64,000 nucleotides of DNA from Austwickia chelonae NBRC 105200 (GTDB taxonomy: Bacteria; Actinomycetota; Actinomycetes; Actinomycetales; Dermatophilaceae), in contig NZ_BAGZ01000017.1 in assembly GCF_000298175.1 (NCBI RefSeq), positions 168,083 through 232,082 on the forward strand. Direction: 5' to 3'. The notes under the pieces are model-generated. The model was not told where the DNA came from, searched no databases, and saw nothing but the letters and a program-made list of their open reading frames with translations. Below are positions 16,955 to 24,737 of the stretch, piece by piece. The position numbers were made by a program, and so were the translations under genes. Each line of letters starts with the position of its first letter. Positions within the stretch are counted from its first letter, which is position 1.

Positions 16955-17376
16955 TGAGCGGCGGGGACCAGCACCGGCGCAATCTGCTCGAGCCCCCGCC
17001 TGCACTTCTTCCCGAGGATCCGGCGGCGAGCATGCTCGCCGCCGGATCCTCGGCCGTCGAGGTGGCGGCGGCCTATCCGGCGAGCTCGCTCGCCTGGGCC
17101 GAGCTGGCCGAGGACGCCTTGGCCGGCGGTCGGGTGATCGAGGGTTACGCCTATGCCCGGGTCGGTTACCACCGCGGGCTCGACGCCTTGCGTCGGGCGG
17201 GGTGGAAGGGTGCGGGGCCGGTGCCCTGGTCCCATGTACCGAACCGGGGTTTCCTGCGGGCACTGGGCGCGCTGTCCCGAGCCGCGCAGCGCATCGACGA
17301 GACCGACGAGGCCGAACGCTGCCTGGACTTCCTGCGCGACAGCTCAGCCGAGGCGGTCGACGCCCTCGACATGTGA
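16954..17376 (+). CDS. DUF3151 family protein
   Basis: 140 residues. It starts inside the fba stop (TGATG overlap). Features match the DUF3151 family that follows fba in many actinobacteria: a LLxPPPxxLP opening, a helical middle (AYPASSLAWAELAEDALAGG), the conserved GYAYARVGYHRGLDALRRAGWKG segment, VPWSHVPNRGFLRALGAL, and a C-terminal ERCLDFLRDSS. Function is unknown; the helical TPR-like character and constant linkage to aldolase hint at a glycolysis-associated scaffold or regulator, which is only inference. Just downstream begins the esterase-tail repeat on the other strand. Confidence 0.88.
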   Translation: MSGGDQHRRNLLEPPPALLPEDPAASMLAAGSSAVEVAAAYPASSLAWAELAEDALAGGRVIEGYAYARVGYHRGLDALRRAGWKGAGPVPWSHVPNRGFLRALGALSRAAQRIDETDEAERCLDFLRDSSAEAVDALDM

Positions 17377-17422
17377 CGGGGGCGCGGGTGACCGGGGCAC
17401 CTCTGACAGGAACGCCGCGGCC

Positions 17423-17577
17423 AGCCCGAATTCGTCCAGGGCGTCGGTCAATCCGTGGCGCCACCAGGCGTAGTCGTGCCCGCCGCGGTACTCGCGGTAG
17501 CTGACGTCATGACCGACGGTTCGCGCCGCATCACGGAAGGCGCGCGCCGTCGACCATGTCGTCCTCCTCGCGGCCGA
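17423..17577 (-). repeat. Left copy of esterase 3'-end repeat (detached, frameshifted)
   Basis: 155 bp almost identical to 21378-21534, same orientation. By eye there is one substitution and a 2-bp deletion, which breaks the frame relative to the intact esterase. It encodes the esterase tail (SYREYRGGHDYAWWRHGL then LTDALDEFGL) on the minus strand. It continues into a different C-terminus running into the DUF3151 gene end. It marks the left border of a 4-kb island. Confidence 0.88.
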
Positions 17578-17839
17578 TCTCGAGCTGAATCGGGCCCTCG
17601 ACGGACTCACGACGCTCGTCTACGGCATCCCAAGCGTCAGACCGGATTCGAATGTCGCTGAGAAGAAGCTCCCGCCGGAGGCGAAGACCGACCAGTGGGC
17701 GTCCTTCGCGCTGCTTTACCGCCTGACCTTGCGTGTGGAGGCCGGCCTCCGGATCCCGACGCTGCTGTTCTGCGTGGGCCCAAGGCGCCGGGCCTGCGCC
17801 TTTCCCGCCGACGCGCTGCACAAGGCTCCCGTCGGCTGA
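17561..17839 (+). pseudogene. Fragment of a class I lysyl-tRNA synthetase 3' end
   Basis: The plus-strand frame 17561-17839 translates as a C-terminal piece of LysRS. LDGLTTLVYGIP, VAEKKLPPEAKTDQ, FALLYRLTL and GLRIPTLLFCVGP match the intact lysS of this window (codons around 33722-33940) at roughly three residues in four. After the CVGP motif the match is lost. The N-terminal junction lies within a G/C-rich stretch (GTCCTCCTCGCGGCCGA) shared by the esterase repeat and the lysS reading frame, which suggests a microhomology join. The divergence from the local lysS means it is not a recent copy of that gene. Not expected to be functional. Confidence 0.75.
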
Positions 17840-17893
17840 CACCAGCGGGTGGCTGTAGCTTCCCCGTGGAAGCACCGGCCCTCCGATCGGCAT

Positions 17894-17923
17894 CCCACTG
17901 TCATCCGATCGGTTGACAGTGGG
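17894..17923 (+). promoter_or_regulatory. 10-10-10 inverted repeat with embedded TTGACA
   Basis: CCCACTGTCA (17894-17903) and TGACAGTGGG (17914-17923) are perfect arms around 10 bases. The right arm contains a TTGACA -35 hexamer (17913-17918). This is a typical repressor-over-promoter layout in front of the ABC transporter remnant at 17977. Confidence 0.55.
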
Positions 17924-17976
17924 AAAGGGCCGACGGGTCGTCGCGCACGACGGGGCGGGCCAGCGAACGTGGAGGC

Positions 17977-18187
17977 ATGTCCAGCGAAGCCCCCACCTCC
18001 GCCATCGGGATCCGCCACGTCTACGTCCGCTACGGCGATGTCACGGCCGCGGGGTGGCCTCGATCTCGACGTCCCCGCATCCCTGCGTTTCCTCGGCGAA
18101 TCCCTGGGCCCCGACGTGATGGATGTCCGCGTGACGACGACCACGTTCGAGGGCATCTGCCTCGGACTCCTCGAGGAGAAGGGCTGA
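17977..18187 (+). pseudogene. Remnant of an ABC transporter ATP-binding gene
   Basis: ATG 17977 opens MSSEAPTSAIGIRHVYVRYGDVTA, like the start of a multidrug-type ABC ATPase (beta-1 and the aromatic A-loop Tyr). Within about 25 codons the frame is lost. A second frame then gives GLDLDVPASLRFLG and RVTTTTFEGICLGLLEEKG, which resembles the C-terminal end of DrrA/CcmA-type ATPases. Walker A, signature and Walker B motifs are all missing, so the centre of the gene has been deleted. Identification rests on the two ends only. Confidence 0.45.
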
Positions 18188-18191
18188 CGTC

Positions 18192-18500
18192 ATGAGCGTC
18201 CCCAACACCGCGCCTTCCAACCCTGTCGACACGGCCCCGAAGCGCCGCAGCGCGGCTCGACGTCAGCCGCCAGGAGCCTTGCGCAGCGCGCTTGCTCAGC
18301 TCCGCGGGGACTGGCTTCAGCCGATCCGCAATCCCGACGCCCAGCGGACGGCACAGGGGCCTGGATCCATGACGTGGGTGCTCCAGGGGCCGTCCACGAT
18401 AGCGAGCGTTCAGCGGACTCCCGCGCAATCGCACCTCATCAGGCCCCGGCAGCTCTCAGCAGACCCAAAGTTCAACATGCGCACAGCAAAGGAGATCACC
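18192..18500 (+). pseudogene. Possible truncated permease start following the ABC remnant
   Basis: ATG 18192 lies 5 bp after the ABC remnant stop, with GAGAAGGG before it. About 40 codons (basic, Ala/Pro-rich, then ALRSALAQLRGDWLQP) resemble the cytosolic N-terminus of an ABC-2 permease. No membrane segment follows before the in-frame small gene at 18501. The remaining codons look non-coding. Assignment is by position only. Confidence 0.3.
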
Positions 18501-18695
18501 ATGACGACTAACTCGCAGAACCTACCCGTGGGCCCTCTGTTCCTCTCCCTGGCACTCAGCCTCGCAGGGGCTGCCGCCGTATGGCTGATCACCTCTTCGG
18601 TGACATACGCGATGACGTCCGGCGCTGCTGGTTTCGTTCTCGGCGGAGGCATCTACCTGGCCTTGGCCATGAGCGGCCGCGAGGAGCGGCAGTAA
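18501..18695 (+). CDS. Small two-helix membrane protein
   Basis: 64 residues from an ATG with AAAGGAG 7 bases upstream, a good ribosome site. Two hydrophobic helices are visible: about residues 12-30 (LFLSLALSLAGAAAVWLI) and 36-56 (AMTSGAAGFVLGGGIYLALAM), ending with a charged GREERQ tail. No family recognised. It lies between transporter remnants and the two-component genes (convergent) and may be a leftover accessory of that system. Bases 18696-18807 after it hold no convincing gene; a short open stretch PPEWEDFLELLDAARARL is unassigned. Confidence 0.55.
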   Translation: MTTNSQNLPVGPLFLSLALSLAGAAAVWLITSSVTYAMTSGAAGFVLGGGIYLALAMSGREERQ

Positions 18696-18807
18696 GCTCC
18701 GAGCCGATCGCTCCCCGTACCGGCCGAGGCGACCCCCCCGAGTGGGAGGACTTCCTCGAACTGCTCGACGCCGCCCGCGCACGATTGGTAAGCGTGCCGA
18801 TGCTCGA

Positions 18808-19506
18808 CTATCGGCCCGTGCGTCGCCGCCGGAACGATGGAAAGCGCAGCCCGGTCAGGTCGCGCACGTCTTCGCGGGTGGGATCGATGATGCCCTTAGC
18901 GATGGCAACACGCACCGCCGAAGCCCGATCACGAGCATCCAGTTTGGTGTAGCACCTGGTCAGATAGGTCTTGACGGTCGCCTCGGCCAGGTGGAGCCGC
19001 TGACAGATCTGACCGTTGGTCAGGCCCAGGGAGACCAAGGTGAGGATCTCCACCTCGCGTTCGCTCAGGACGGACTCCTCCTCGGGCTGACGCAGATGCA
19101 ACGCCAAGGCGGCACCGACCCGCGACGAGACGACCATCTCTCCGGCTGCCGCGCCTTTGATACCCGCCACGATCTCTTCTACAGGCGCATCCTTGACGAG
19201 GAATCCGCTCGCGCCGCCCTTGATCGCCGACGCCAAGTCCGCGGGTTTCGTGGTGGCGGACAGCACCAGCACGCGCGGCCCACCCCGATGAGCGGCAAGC
19301 CGCCTTACCAACTCGAGCCCGCCCATCCCGGGCATGGACAGATCGGTCAACACCACGTGGGGGTCGGTGGCAGCGATCACGTCGAGCGCTTCCTCGGCGG
19401 TCGTAGCCGTGCCGACGACCTCCACCTCGTCGCTCTCCGCCAACAACAGCGCCAGCCCGGTCGTCACGATCGAGTGATCGTCGACGAGGACCACCCGTAC
19501 GGTCAT
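18808..19506 (-). CDS. NarL/LuxR-type response regulator
   Basis: 232 residues. The receiver domain has acidic pair Asp9-Asp10, phospho-acceptor Asp55 in VVLTDLSMPGMGG, a switch Ser/Thr in VLVLSATTK and Lys in GFLVKDAP. The C-terminal LuxR HTH has LSEREVEILTLVSLGLTNGQI and EATVKTYLTRCYTKL. It overlaps the kinase gene by 4 bp (ATGA-type) and is therefore coupled to it. The pair presumably controlled the adjacent ABC exporter now seen as remnants, or acts on an unlinked target. The last residues (SFRRRRTGR) run to the island interior. Confidence 0.92.
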   Translation of the reverse strand: MTVRVVLVDDHSIVTTGLALLLAESDEVEVVGTATTAEEALDVIAATDPHVVLTDLSMPGMGGLELVRRLAAHRGGPRVLVLSATTKPADLASAIKGGASGFLVKDAPVEEIVAGIKGAAAGEMVVSSRVGAALALHLRQPEEESVLSEREVEILTLVSLGLTNGQICQRLHLAEATVKTYLTRCYTKLDARDRASAVRVAIAKGIIDPTREDVRDLTGLRFPSFRRRRTGR

Positions 19507-20804
19507 CGTTGCCTGCCTTCGAGTGTTGTGGCCTCCACGGCCGGTCCACCGCAGTGATGAGACACCATGTCGCTCTCCTCCGCGTGAGCGTTGCTTGCAA
19601 GGAACTGCGTCGACCCCCACGGGAGCCATGCCGTGAGCACCGTGCCCTCTCCGGCACCTCCGTCGATGGACACCCGGCCCCCGACGGTTTCCGCACGGGC
19701 ACGCATCCCCTTCACCCCGAGACCATGCCCGGCCAAGGCGCTACCCTCCGCGGTGCCATCGACGCCGATCCCGTCGTCGCTGACGCTCAAGACCACCCAC
19801 TCCCCGGAACGGGTCACCGACACATCGACCGACCGGGCTTGCGCGTGGGCCGCGACATTGCTCAACGCCTCGCGCAAAACCCGCAGAAGAACTGAGCGCA
19901 CCTCCGGTCGCAGGTCCGTGTCAGAGACCAGGACCTGGGTCCGAGATTCCAGGCCGGCTCCCCCCGCAACTGCCAGCACGGAGGACTCGACCGACCCCGC
20001 GAAGGTCGGGCCGTCCGACGGCGCCTCCGTATCCGCGGTTTCCGCAAGCAGCGCCCGCAGCTCCGCGAGTGCACACAAGACCTGGTCGTGGGCCATCGCC
20101 GTGCGGCTCTGCGCCTCCTCTGAAGCGCCTGCTTCGTGGCGCAGACGCGCCGCCTCCAACAGCATCCGGGTCACCGTGAGTCTCTGGGTGACCCCGTCGT
20201 GCACTTCTTGGGCCATCCGTGACCGCTCTGCGGATACCCCCGCCTGCCGGCTGACCCGCGTCAGTTCCGCTTGGGACGCTTGGAGCGCCAGCACCGCTTG
20301 TGCTCGCGACTCACTCAAGGCCATCACCTGGGACACCCAGGCTCCCGCCATGAGGCAGAGCACGAAGCCCACCGCCAGCGGTACCGTTGACCACCCCCGG
20401 GGTTCGACGCCGTGAAAATGCACCGCCAGGGAGGAGGCGGCGAACAACACGCCTGCCGTCACCATCGCGGGGCCAAGACTCATCGCCAGGAAGACGCGCG
20501 GCACCACGATCGGCAGCACGAGGACGACCAGCGGCGATCCGAATGCCACGAGCACAACTCCGAAGACCAACAGTGCGATCCGCAGCCCGACGGGGACGGT
20601 CGCCCCTCTCATGAGACCCCCACTTGACCTTGAGGTCAGGGGGCGCTCCGCCGCGACCAGGCCCACGCCGACAGCAACCACGATCCGGTCGATGCCGCTG
20701 CCGGCATAGATCAGCACGGCCAGGGTTGCGGCAAGCCAACCGAAGTACACGACATCCCAGGGCGAAATCCCGGTGCGGGTGGGGAATGCCTCGACAGCAG
20801 TCAC
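19503..20804 (-). CDS. Sensor histidine kinase, HisKA_3 (NarX/DesK-like) type
   Basis: 433 residues from GTG. The N-terminal half has four to five hydrophobic helices (for example VVYFGWLAATLAVLIYAG, IALLVFGVVLVAFGSPLVVLV) with short loops, so it probably senses membrane or intramembrane cues. A coiled segment leads to the dimerisation box ERSRMAQEVHDGVTQRL, phospho-His near residue 200. The ATPase domain has the N box REALSNVAAHAQA and G boxes SDDGIGVDG and GHGLGVKGMRARAE. The C-terminal 30 residues after the ATPase fold are extra. Coupled to the response regulator. The upstream methyltransferase gene overlaps its GTG by 4 bp. Confidence 0.9.
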   Translation of the reverse strand: MTAVEAFPTRTGISPWDVVYFGWLAATLAVLIYAGSGIDRIVVAVGVGLVAAERPLTSRSSGGLMRGATVPVGLRIALLVFGVVLVAFGSPLVVLVLPIVVPRVFLAMSLGPAMVTAGVLFAASSLAVHFHGVEPRGWSTVPLAVGFVLCLMAGAWVSQVMALSESRAQAVLALQASQAELTRVSRQAGVSAERSRMAQEVHDGVTQRLTVTRMLLEAARLRHEAGASEEAQSRTAMAHDQVLCALAELRALLAETADTEAPSDGPTFAGSVESSVLAVAGGAGLESRTQVLVSDTDLRPEVRSVLLRVLREALSNVAAHAQARSVDVSVTRSGEWVVLSVSDDGIGVDGTAEGSALAGHGLGVKGMRARAETVGGRVSIDGGAGEGTVLTAWLPWGSTQFLASNAHAEESDMVSHHCGGPAVEATTLEGRQR

Positions 20805-21354
20805 GCCCGACTCACCAACCCATAGAGCACGGAGTCAGCCTTGATCTCGCCGTACGGGTCGTCACCGAAGGCTGAGACGGCTGTCGCGAGACCGACGATA
20901 GAGAGGAGTCCCCCCGGAGAGAGCCGGGACAACACCGCCGTCGATCCTCTGACCGGATCAGACCGCAGAGCGAGATCCAGGTGACAGATGGCTAGGTCGA
21001 TCTCGACACCCTGCAACGCGGGAGCGGAGTCGACCTTTTCGACCGAGGACTGAACGATCTGGATCCGGGCATCGTCTGCGTGTCGAGCGGCGTCGACCTC
21101 GACGCCGACAGCGACGGGGTCGAAGTCGAACAACAGGGCGTCAGACCAGATCCTGAGCAGGTCTGCGAGCAGTTCGCCGCCGCAACCTACGTCGAGCACG
21201 GGGTGCGTCCCCCAGGAGGGAGGGCCGCAGCCACGGCTGCCGTCAAGGCCCGCGACAGCACCGTCTCCCGATCGTCGAAGCCCGTGCTAACTCTGCGCAA
21301 GTCCGGCACCGTGAACCACGACTGTGCTTCTTCCCCGAGCATGGCATCAAACAT
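20801..21354 (-). pseudogene. Class I SAM methyltransferase, frameshifted
   Basis: The intact part (from 21199 down) begins with the SAM-binding glycine motif VLDVGCGGELLADLL and an acidic post-II region FDFDPV, and ends ADSVLYGLVSRA. Upstream, another frame opening at ATG 21354 reads FDAMLGEEAQSWFTVPDLRR, STGFDDRETVLSRALTAA, then PPGG before going out of frame. The two frames join naturally if two G are removed (or one added) in a run of five C on the plus strand near 21209-21213. The ATG overlaps the end of the esterase gene by 8 bp. Either a genuine frameshift or a base-calling error in a homopolymer. Confidence 0.65.
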
Positions 21355-22780
21355 AACGTGACAGAGGTGGTGTCGATAGCCCGAATTCGTCCAGGGCGTC
21401 GGTCAATCCGTGGCGCCACCAGGCGTAGTCGTGCCCGCCGCGGTACTCGCGGTAGCTGACGTCATGGCCGACGGTTCGCGCCGCATCACGGAAGGCACGC
21501 GCGCCGTCGACCATGTCGTCCTCCTCGCGGCCGACTTGCACGACGATCCGGGCCGGTGACGCCGTGCGTACGCCCGCCCGGCCGAGCGACCGTAACTGCT
21601 CGACGAGGTCCCCGCGTACCTCGGCCACCGGAGCAGCCGCAGCTGTCCGGTCGCGGCCGGGCCGGTAGATCTCCGGCCGGGGGCTTTCCGCGCTGAACCA
21701 GAACGAGCCGGACTGCACGATCGCCGTCCCCACCAACTCGGGATGGTGGACGGCCAGAGATGCCGCCGCGAGACCGCCGTACGACTGACCGGCCACGACG
21801 ACGGCATCAGCGGCGGGAACGACCCGGCCCAGCCGGTCACATCCTGCGGCGAGCGCCTCCCGGACCAGCCGTGCCGCCCGGTCGGGGCAGGGCAGATCCC
21901 GGCCACGCTGTTCCGTCCCGGCCGTGTCCACCAGCAGGACGTCCAGCGACACGCCCTGGGCGTGCAGCGCCGCCAAGGTCGGCAGGGCATCCCACATCTG
22001 ACCGTCGAGCAGGACCAGCACCGGCCGCCGACCTGCATCGGGAACATCGTCCGGGCCTTCGTGAGTGTCCTGCGCGTCTGTGCCCAGCGCAGCGACGCGA
22101 TGCCGGCGCGGCACCCCGTCGGCGCCGACCTGCGGGACGTCGATCCACTCCGTACCCGCCTGGGCGTCGTCATCCGCCCCGGCGGTCCAGGCCGGATGGG
22201 CAGGGAACCGGGGGCCGGTCCACACCGACGACGTCGAACCGTGCGGGTGAGGCAGCCGGTCCGGGTTGCGCGGGTCCGGCACCCCTGCCTGGTGGATCCC
22301 CGACCAGCCCGGTCGGGTGGCGCCGACGTCGTCCGGGATGTGCGGGCGGTGCACCAGCCGGTAGCTGAAGCAGCCGTCCGGCGGCAGCAGGTAGGTGAGC
22401 TGGCGCAGGCCTGTCGTGCCGACCCGGCCCAACAGCGCCGGCGCGATGTGTCGCCGATGGCGATCGGTGAACGAGCTGAGATGCAGCATGACGTCGCCGT
22501 CCCGTTCGTCCGGCTGATCCCACCAGGCGAAGGTCACCGGAACCAGGTCGCACCCGTCCACGCGGTGGACCGGTCCGACCTCCGGCAGTACGTCCCACTG
22601 TTCCCATCGCGCCCGGGCCGCCGCATCGGCCTCGTCCGCATCGGCCTCGTCCGCGTCGGCGCTTCCCTTCCCGCTCAGCGCGGCAAGGTCAGGCACCCAG
22701 GCCGGGACGACCCGTACCGGGGCGCCGTCGTCGGCCAGGGGAGTGACCGGGAGCTCACGATCCTCGTACGGCGCGCTCAT
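21347..22780 (-). CDS. Enterochelin (ferric siderophore) esterase
   Basis: 477 residues. The N-terminal domain (to about residue 170) matches the Fes/IroD sandwich with DVMLHLSSFTDRHRRHI, TYLLPPDGCFSYRLVHRPH and PDPRNPD. The C-terminal alpha/beta hydrolase has the nucleophile elbow VVAGQSYGG (Ser), QSGSFWFSAESP, and a His in EYRGGHDYAWWRHGL. Such enzymes hydrolyse ferric tri-ester siderophores in the cytosol to release iron after import. It overlaps the ABC ATPase gene by 4 bp, making it the last gene of the siderophore operon. The last nine residues (STPPLSRYV) differ from those predicted by the detached tail copy at 17.4 kb. An acidic DADEADADEADA repeat sits near residue 40. Confidence 0.88.
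   Translation of the reverse strand: MSAPYEDRELPVTPLADDGAPVRVVPAWVPDLAALSGKGSADADEADADEADAAARARWEQWDVLPEVGPVHRVDGCDLVPVTFAWWDQPDERDGDVMLHLSSFTDRHRRHIAPALLGRVGTTGLRQLTYLLPPDGCFSYRLVHRPHIPDDVGATRPGWSGIHQAGVPDPRNPDRLPHPHGSTSSVWTGPRFPAHPAWTAGADDDAQAGTEWIDVPQVGADGVPRRHRVAALGTDAQDTHEGPDDVPDAGRRPVLVLLDGQMWDALPTLAALHAQGVSLDVLLVDTAGTEQRGRDLPCPDRAARLVREALAAGCDRLGRVVPAADAVVVAGQSYGGLAAASLAVHHPELVGTAIVQSGSFWFSAESPRPEIYRPGRDRTAAAAPVAEVRGDLVEQLRSLGRAGVRTASPARIVVQVGREEDDMVDGARAFRDAARTVGHDVSYREYRGGHDYAWWRHGLTDALDEFGLSTPPLSRYV
21378..21534 (-). repeat. Right copy of esterase 3'-end repeat (in frame)
   Basis: 157 bp matching 17423-17577, here as the in-frame end of the intact esterase gene. The left edge of similarity is sharp at AGCCCGAATTCG. 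Beyond it the two copies have unrelated sequence. Confidence 0.88.
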
Positions 22781-23592
22781 TCCGGCACCACCGGGATGAT
22801 CAGCGGAGCGCCACAGGTGGGATCCGGGATGACCTGGACGTCGAGCCCGAAGATGTCGGCGATCGACTCGGCGGTGAAGACCGCCTCGGGCGGGCCTTCC
22901 GCCATGATCCTCCCCTCTCGCAGGGCGATGACGTGGGTGGCGAAACGGGCCGCCTGATTGAGGTCGTGCAGCACCGCGACCAGCGTCGTACCGCTGCGGT
23001 GCAAGGTGCGGCACAGCCGCAGGATCTCCAACTGGTGGACGATGTCGAGATAGGTCGTCGGCTCGTCCAACAGGACGGTCGGCGCCTGCTGGGCGAGGAC
23101 CAGCGCGAGCCAAGCGCGTTGGCGCTGCCCACCGGACAACTCGTCGACGGCGCGGTCGGCGAGATCCTCGAGGCGACACAACACCAACGCCTCACTGACC
23201 GCCGCCTCGTCGGCAGCGCTCCAGCGGCGCAGCAGCCCTTGATGGGCGAAACGGCCCCGCGCGACAAGATCCGTGACGGTGATGCCCGGCGGGAACATCT
23301 GCTCCTGCGGGAGCAGCGCCAGCGAACGAGCCACCTGACGGGTGGGCAAGGCGTGGATGTCGGCGCCGTCCAGCAACACCCTGCCCCGACGTGGGGACAA
23401 CACCCGACCCAGGCCCTTGAGCAGCGTCGACTTGCCGCACGCATTCGGCCCGATGACGGCCGTGAACTGGCCGTGCAGCAGATCGACGTCGAGACCGTCG
23501 ATGACGACCCGCCCCTCGTAGGCCAGGGTCAGATCGCGTGCCTCCAGGGCAGCGGCCCCGTTCGCCCGCAGCGGGGCGGTAGACGATGTCAT
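22777..23592 (-). CDS. Ferric-siderophore ABC transporter ATP-binding protein
   Basis: 271 residues. Walker A GPNACGKSTLLKGLGRVL, Q-loop LPQEQMFPPGITV, signature DELSGGQRQRAWLAL, Walker B PTVLLDEPTTYLDI, and the switch His in VAVLHDLNQAARF. These are all of the FepC/FhuC/FecE type. It energises uptake by the two permeases encoded upstream. It overlaps both neighbours by 4 bp, so the five-gene unit is tightly coupled. Confidence 0.93.
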   Translation of the reverse strand: MTSSTAPLRANGAAALEARDLTLAYEGRVVIDGLDVDLLHGQFTAVIGPNACGKSTLLKGLGRVLSPRRGRVLLDGADIHALPTRQVARSLALLPQEQMFPPGITVTDLVARGRFAHQGLLRRWSAADEAAVSEALVLCRLEDLADRAVDELSGGQRQRAWLALVLAQQAPTVLLDEPTTYLDIVHQLEILRLCRTLHRSGTTLVAVLHDLNQAARFATHVIALREGRIMAEGPPEAVFTAESIADIFGLDVQVIPDPTCGAPLIIPVVPE

Positions 23593-24737
23593 CGGCGTCC
23601 TTTCCGGGTCAACAACATCCACAGCAGATAGGTGCCGCCCAGGACCCCGGTGACCACCGCGACCGGCGGGCGTACCGACATGGGCAGGTTCTGGCCGAGA
23701 GCATCCGCCAGGAGCAGCAAGGACGCCCCCATGAGCGCAGAACCCAGCAGCGGGATCGACGGGCTGCCCGTCAACCGGCGGGTGAGATGGGGTGCGGCCA
23801 GCGCGACGAACCCGATCGGCCCGGCAGCGGCCACACTCGCCCCGACCAGCCCGATCCCGCACCCAGTCATGACGAGCCGGGAACGTTCCGGACGGGCACC
23901 GAGCTGGCGGGCCAGTGTCTCGCCCAGCTCGAGGGCGTTCATACCCCGGGAAGCCAGCAACGCCGTAGGCAGCAGGACGACGACCGCCCCGCCCACCGCG
24001 GCGACCTCCGTCCACGTCCGGGCACTCAACGACCCGACCAGCCAGATCTGCCCCGCGATGGCGATATCGGGATGGGGCTGGGTCAGGACGACCGTCGTCG
24101 CAGCCTGCAGACCTGCACTGATCCCGATGCCGATGAGGATGAGCCGGTGCCCGTTGCTGACACCGTGCTGCCGGGACAGCCCGTAGCTGGCGGACGCCGC
24201 CGCCCCCGCCCCCACCATCGCCAACAGGGCCGTCGTCTCCCGCGTCGTGCCGAAGACGACGATGCCGACGACCGCCGCGAACGCAGCCCCCGAGACCAGC
24301 CCCACGACCTCCGGCGAGCCCAGCGGATTACGCGCCATCGACTGGAAGAGCGCGCCGGAGGCACCCAACGCCATCCCGGCGAAGAGCCCGGTGAGCAGCC
24401 GGGGCAGACGGATGCCCCAGACCACGGTCGTTGCCAGACCGTCGTCACGCCGCCACAGACCGTCCATCGCCGACGACCACGACAACACGAAAGTGCCGGT
24501 CAGGAGTTCAGCCACGGCCGCAGCTGCCGTGACACAGACCAGGACCAGGCAGACCACGGCCGTACGGCGATGAACGAGCAGGCTGACACCGCCAGGTAGT
24601 CGAAGGACACGGTGCGGCAGATGATCCCCGGCACGGAAGAGCCCAGGGTCGGCGGCGGGAGCGTCATGGTCGGGCGACCCCGCGGCCGCCCGGGCATCGG
24701 CGGATTCGGTCTCCACAGCAGGAGGCACAGCCCTCAC
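23589..24737 (-). CDS. FecCD-family siderophore permease (second subunit)
   Basis: 382 residues from a GTG overlapping the stop of the first permease (GTGA). After an unusually long, hydrophilic 60-residue N-terminus, about nine to ten membrane segments follow the FecCD pattern: RLPRLLTGLFAGMALGASGALFQ, MARNPLGSPEVVGLVSGAA, and the EAA-like cytosolic loop ALELGETLARQLG. IGFVALAAPHLTRRL and RPPVAVVTGVLGGTYLLWML close the protein. It pairs with the other permease to form the inner-membrane channel. An extended frame upstream of 24737 lies inside the neighbouring gene and is rejected. Confidence 0.9.
   Translation of the reverse strand: MRAVPPAVETESADARAAAGSPDHDAPAADPGLFRAGDHLPHRVLRLPGGVSLLVHRRTAVVCLVLVCVTAAAAVAELLTGTFVLSWSSAMDGLWRRDDGLATTVVWGIRLPRLLTGLFAGMALGASGALFQSMARNPLGSPEVVGLVSGAAFAAVVGIVVFGTTRETTALLAMVGAGAAASASYGLSRQHGVSNGHRLILIGIGISAGLQAATTVVLTQPHPDIAIAGQIWLVGSLSARTWTEVAAVGGAVVVLLPTALLASRGMNALELGETLARQLGARPERSRLVMTGCGIGLVGASVAAAGPIGFVALAAPHLTRRLTGSPSIPLLGSALMGASLLLLADALGQNLPMSVRPPVAVVTGVLGGTYLLWMLLTRKGRR

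Noticed and set aside
17344..17610. Minus-strand 88-codon frame as a real small gene
   Set aside because: It is the detached, frameshifted esterase tail running into the antisense of the DUF3151 gene end.
22781..23179. Open extension of the esterase frame upstream of 22780
   Set aside because: It lies inside the ABC ATPase gene in another frame and matches nothing; the ATG at 22780 overlaps the ATPase stop in normal operon style.
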